From Suillus spraguei (Eukaryota; Basidiomycota; Agaricomycetes; Boletales; Suillaceae), in NCBI GenBank assembly GCA_016800925.1, contig JABCPU010000644.1, positions 1-33,201 on the forward strand: 33,201 nucleotides of DNA. Direction: 5' to 3'. The notes under the pieces were generated by a model. The model worked only from the letters and a program-made list of their open reading frames with translations. It had not been told where the DNA came from and searched no databases. The stretch's first letter is position 1. Each line of letters starts with the position of its first letter. The position numbers and the translations under genes are program-made. Of this stretch, positions 30,684 through 33,201 are shown piece after piece.

Positions 30684-31029
30684 TTATAGACCACTGACTT
30701 ACCATTCTCGGTGCCCATCGTTCCTTTTGGCCTGTAGAACATCCTCTTAGTTGGTAACGGAAAAAGGAAAATTCGTCTCAAATGTGGAGTCCAATAACAC
30801 AGGAAAAGTAGTGCCGTCCGGATACCGCAAGTACTATGCTTTTATCATGTCTGTACTAGATTACATCTACACTCTACATGATGTCAATTTAATCCCTCTA
30901 CAACGTATTATGCATCTTCACATTCATTGCCACTGTATCACACAGTCCTACTTACTACTTAGTATATTCGTTAGATTTTGTCTTGAACATAAATAAAACA
31001 TTGAAGTTACCAGTGACAGGTCACACGAT
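30684..31029. other. Non-coding stretch
   Basis: AT-rich, with short ORFs only. It lies between the SWIM remnant and the C-terminal end of the WD40 remnant, and nothing recognisable was seen. Confidence 0.5.
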
Positions 31030-31890
31030 GTGTTGGAGGGGAGAGCTAGGTAAGCTACGCAGAAGGCAAGCTTCTTTGACGATAGCGGAAACATCCCATG
31101 CGTATATGTGAAGTCGCAGCTAGTGATAAGGAACTTTCATCTGTAGAAAGCGCTGAGAACACGGGGTCACCATGATAAGTAGTGTTCCGATGGTTGATTG
31201 GTTTCAGCATCCATAGTTGCGCTGTCTTGTCGACGTATGATATGCTTGCAAGGATGCACCCATTGGGAGATAGTAAGATGGTATTAGCGAATCGTGGTCA
31301 TGGCCCCGGCGTTCATGAATGACAGTCATGTGCTTTCGATGTTGAATCTCCGGCAAGAGTATTTTTCCATCGAGCCCATGCTAGGGAGAACAATAACAGT
31401 GATTTTTTGAGCAATTCACCTGTGTTGGCATTCCAGATTTGATGACTCCCACGGTGGCAATCATCTTGGTATTAGGTGAGTAGCAAACCGCGTATCTTGT
31501 TCCCTGCGACGATTGGTCCGATGATAGTTTCCACTCTTGACATCCCATACCCTGAATTTCATCTTTTGAGCAATCACCACCCGCCCTCCGTCTGGACCCC
31601 AGCAACAGATCCACTTGATTTGTGTCCCCCGTCCAATTTTTGATAACCTTGCCCATATCGACGCTCACAATCTCAATTCCATAATCCCGATTGCCATGGT
31701 TTTACCATCCGCGACAATTTGGCAGACTCCAAAATATTCTTCATCCTCACATTCCTCCCCAACCTGCATACTCTCTCCAAGTCCCACACTTGAAATGATG
31801 ATCTGAATGGATGACAACCGCTGTCCGCCTGGCAGCATAGGATGTGAACATGTATTTCTTTACTTTGATCTTTTGGAAGGCATTGTCGCT
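31030..31890 (-). pseudogene. WD40-repeat protein remnant
   Basis: Minus-strand fragments in changing frames fit successive WD40 blades: VSVDMGKVIKNWTGDTNQVD, KMKFRVWDVK, GTRYAVCYSPNTKMIATVG, GCILASISYVDKTAQLW and IYAWDVSAIVKEACLL (about 31680 down to 31080). The last phrase resembles the C-terminus of the large WD40 families of Agaricomycetes. Frame changes occur between nearly every blade, and no start or NACHT-type domain is visible. WD40 propellers serve as binding platforms; in these fungi many are tied to NLR-like proteins, but that link cannot be shown here. Confidence 0.65.
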
Positions 31891-32059
31891 AAATTTCCCG
31901 TTTCGCAGGGATTGGATTCATGATTTTGCTTTCGGGATTCACTTAATGGGTAAGTGATACTTTCAGCTCTTGCCATCAAATTCCATACAAGTCCATCACT
32001 TACTAAGAATCAAATTATTTAACTTATACAAAGAAAGATGAATGCGAACAATACACGAC
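31891..32059. other. Short non-coding stretch upstream of the WD40 remnant
   Basis: No gene seen. It may include decayed upstream WD40 sequence. Confidence 0.4.
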
Positions 32060-32545
32060 GGAGTTTCGTTCAATGGAGATTCCAATCAGAGGAGTCGTTG
32101 TATGTAATGACTTCTATGTGCGTCTTCTTGCTTCATCCCGTGTTCGCTTCACAGCTGTGTATATTTAGCGCCCAATATTATTTTTGCACAATATACTACA
32201 TCCTCCATCTGCGGCATCGACCCCTCATCCGTTCTACATTCTGAAGCTGCATTCTGGTTCCCGGACCAATACTATCATGCGATCTCCATGTCGATTCCTT
32301 CTATCGAAATTCCCTGAGGTCTAACTGGACGCATGATGATCTTCTTTCCGGCTTTGTTCTCGACGTTCAACTGAGTTTTTCACTTCGTCGCCATACTAGT
32401 AACCTGCAGTCTGCCATCCTGGTCACATTTTGCTGGTCTTCGTCTAATTACTCGGTTCCCTTCTCTTCCAGATCTACATCTACATACTCAGAGGAACATG
32501 TTCGTGCAGTGCCAAACAAATCAATTTTACAGTCTTTCTCCATCA
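32060..32545 (+). repeat. Diverged interspersed repeat, copy 2
   Basis: Shares ordered words with 19665-20000, in the same orientation: TTCAATGGAGATTC, GTGCGTCTTC..TTCACAGCT, GTCGCC, and AACAAATCAATT near 32520. About 200 bases in the middle (32160-32380) have no partner in copy 1. Confidence 0.4.
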
Positions 32546-32730
32546 CCCGCTAAGACCTCATTCACTGAATCGTCCATTGCCTCGTCTGCTGGGACTTCAT
32601 CATCGTGCATGCCTCGGAAAGTCACCTTCTCTTGGTTGAAAGCAATGTTTCGATAATTTTGCCATCAAGCGGGAGTGTATCAATCAGGTATGACATTACG
32701 AAGTTCAGAGTGCATCTCACAATATCATAC

Positions 32731-32965
32731 AGTGACTCAAAAAGGTAATGCACAAAACATGAATTGTCACCTTTCAGTGTCCCCCTCGTACTTCAGCAAA
32801 ATTACATTAATTGCTATTCTAGCTATTTTAATATAATGGTCTATGTCCTGGCTGTCAGTCAAACTTGATTTTTGAAGATAATATGAATATTTGAATGGAC
32901 CGCAAGGACATGACAATGCTTTCATATTTTTGACGCAGTGTGCATTACGAAAGAGTACCCCCACT
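32731..32965. mobile_element. Possible decayed Tc1/mariner-like MITE
   Basis: TACAGTGACTCAAAAAGGTA at 32731 resembles Tc1/mariner ends, with TA in front. At 32938-32965 GTGCATTAC..GAGTA..CACTG looks like a worn inverse copy (the left end reads GTAATGCAC). The match is partial and a second TA is not clear, so this is tentative. Confidence 0.25.
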
Positions 32966-33063
32966 GAAATTTTCTCGACTACAATCACCCTCATTATTCC
33001 TTCGTTCTTATGGTGGACGGTTCGATTTGCCGATATGCCGCAACTTATTTTGAAGTCCGACCA

Positions 33064-33201
33064 ATGTTTATTGGTATGCACCTATTCACGCTATGGTCCT
33101 GTCACATGAATCACAAATCAGTTCTACGCCAGTCTGCGGCGACTCTGCGCGCCGTGCTCACTAAGGTAGATCCGCAGCTGCTGGAGAGCATTACTATTAA
33201 T
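33064..33201 (+). CDS. Open reading frame leaving the window (5' end)
   Basis: From ATG 33064 a frame stays open to the edge (46 codons); an alternative start is ATG 33106 (MNHKSVLRQSAATLRAVLTK). The later part is more GC-rich, with amphipathic helix composition (RQSAATLRAVLTKVDPQLLE), unlike the AT-rich DNA before it. The family is not recognised and the gene may be real only further right. Confidence 0.25.
   Translation, partial: MFIGMHLFTLWSCHMNHKSVLRQSAATLRAVLTKVDPQLLESITIN

Noticed and set aside
32767..33081. 104-codon minus-strand ORF near the right edge
   Set aside because: AT-rich, low-complexity codon use, no domain, and it overlaps the possible MITE.

Overview
The window looks like nuclear DNA of a filamentous basidiomycete (Agaricomycetes). 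The reasons are short 48-75 bp GT..AG introns in the gene models, a chromodomain Ty3/gypsy element, a tyrosine-recombinase (DIRS-type) retroelement, a Plavaka-like transposase remnant, a pogo-like DNA transposon, and WD40, UbiA, NF-X1 and APH-like genes typical of such genomes. The species cannot be told from this window. No rRNA, tRNA or CRISPR array was seen.

Left third (1-15360): a nest of transposons. A related LTR fragment (1-286) and a Plavaka-like transposase tail (539-805) precede an almost complete chromodomain LTR retrotransposon (1423-9321, minus strand). Both LTRs, gag, protease, RT, RNase H, integrase and chromodomain are recognisable but broken by many single-base shifts. Its primer-binding region matches a sequence at the predicted transcript start inside the LTR, which suggests Tf1-type self-priming. 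Between integrase and the 3' LTR lies an opposite-strand gene (2366-3375) with a coiled coil, an intron and a Zn2Cys6-like cysteine cluster. Just past the 5' LTR, a decayed DIRS-type element starts in mid-gag (9324-13037). Its recombinase reading frame is split by a 510-bp MITE with 23-bp inverted repeats and TA duplication. A 1.35-kb pogo-like element follows (13507-14857).

Middle (15365-22830): an APH-like kinase pseudogene lacks its catalytic-loop region. Then come two diverged copies of a segment of about 2.4 kb (16843-19391 and 20482-22830), each carrying a four-exon UbiA-type prenyltransferase gene on the minus strand. Copy A is intact (313 aa, nine residues shorter at its end than copy B would be). 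Copy B has lost two single bases in exon 2 and is frameshifted. Both copies also carry the same unidentified upstream exons.

Right third (23000-33201): an NF-X1/FAP1-like zinc-finger and R3H gene (23483-27316, minus) shows many frame breaks. A small secreted Ser/Thr-rich protein gene (28948-29352, plus) has a stop codon just before what reads as a GPI-anchor tail. Remnants of a SWIM-finger protein and a WD40 protein follow, then a diverged repeat shared with the spacer between the UbiA copies, and an open reading frame that leaves the window. Most coding sequence here is decayed. The best candidates for live genes are UbiA copy A and perhaps the secreted protein and the 23019-23465 ORF.
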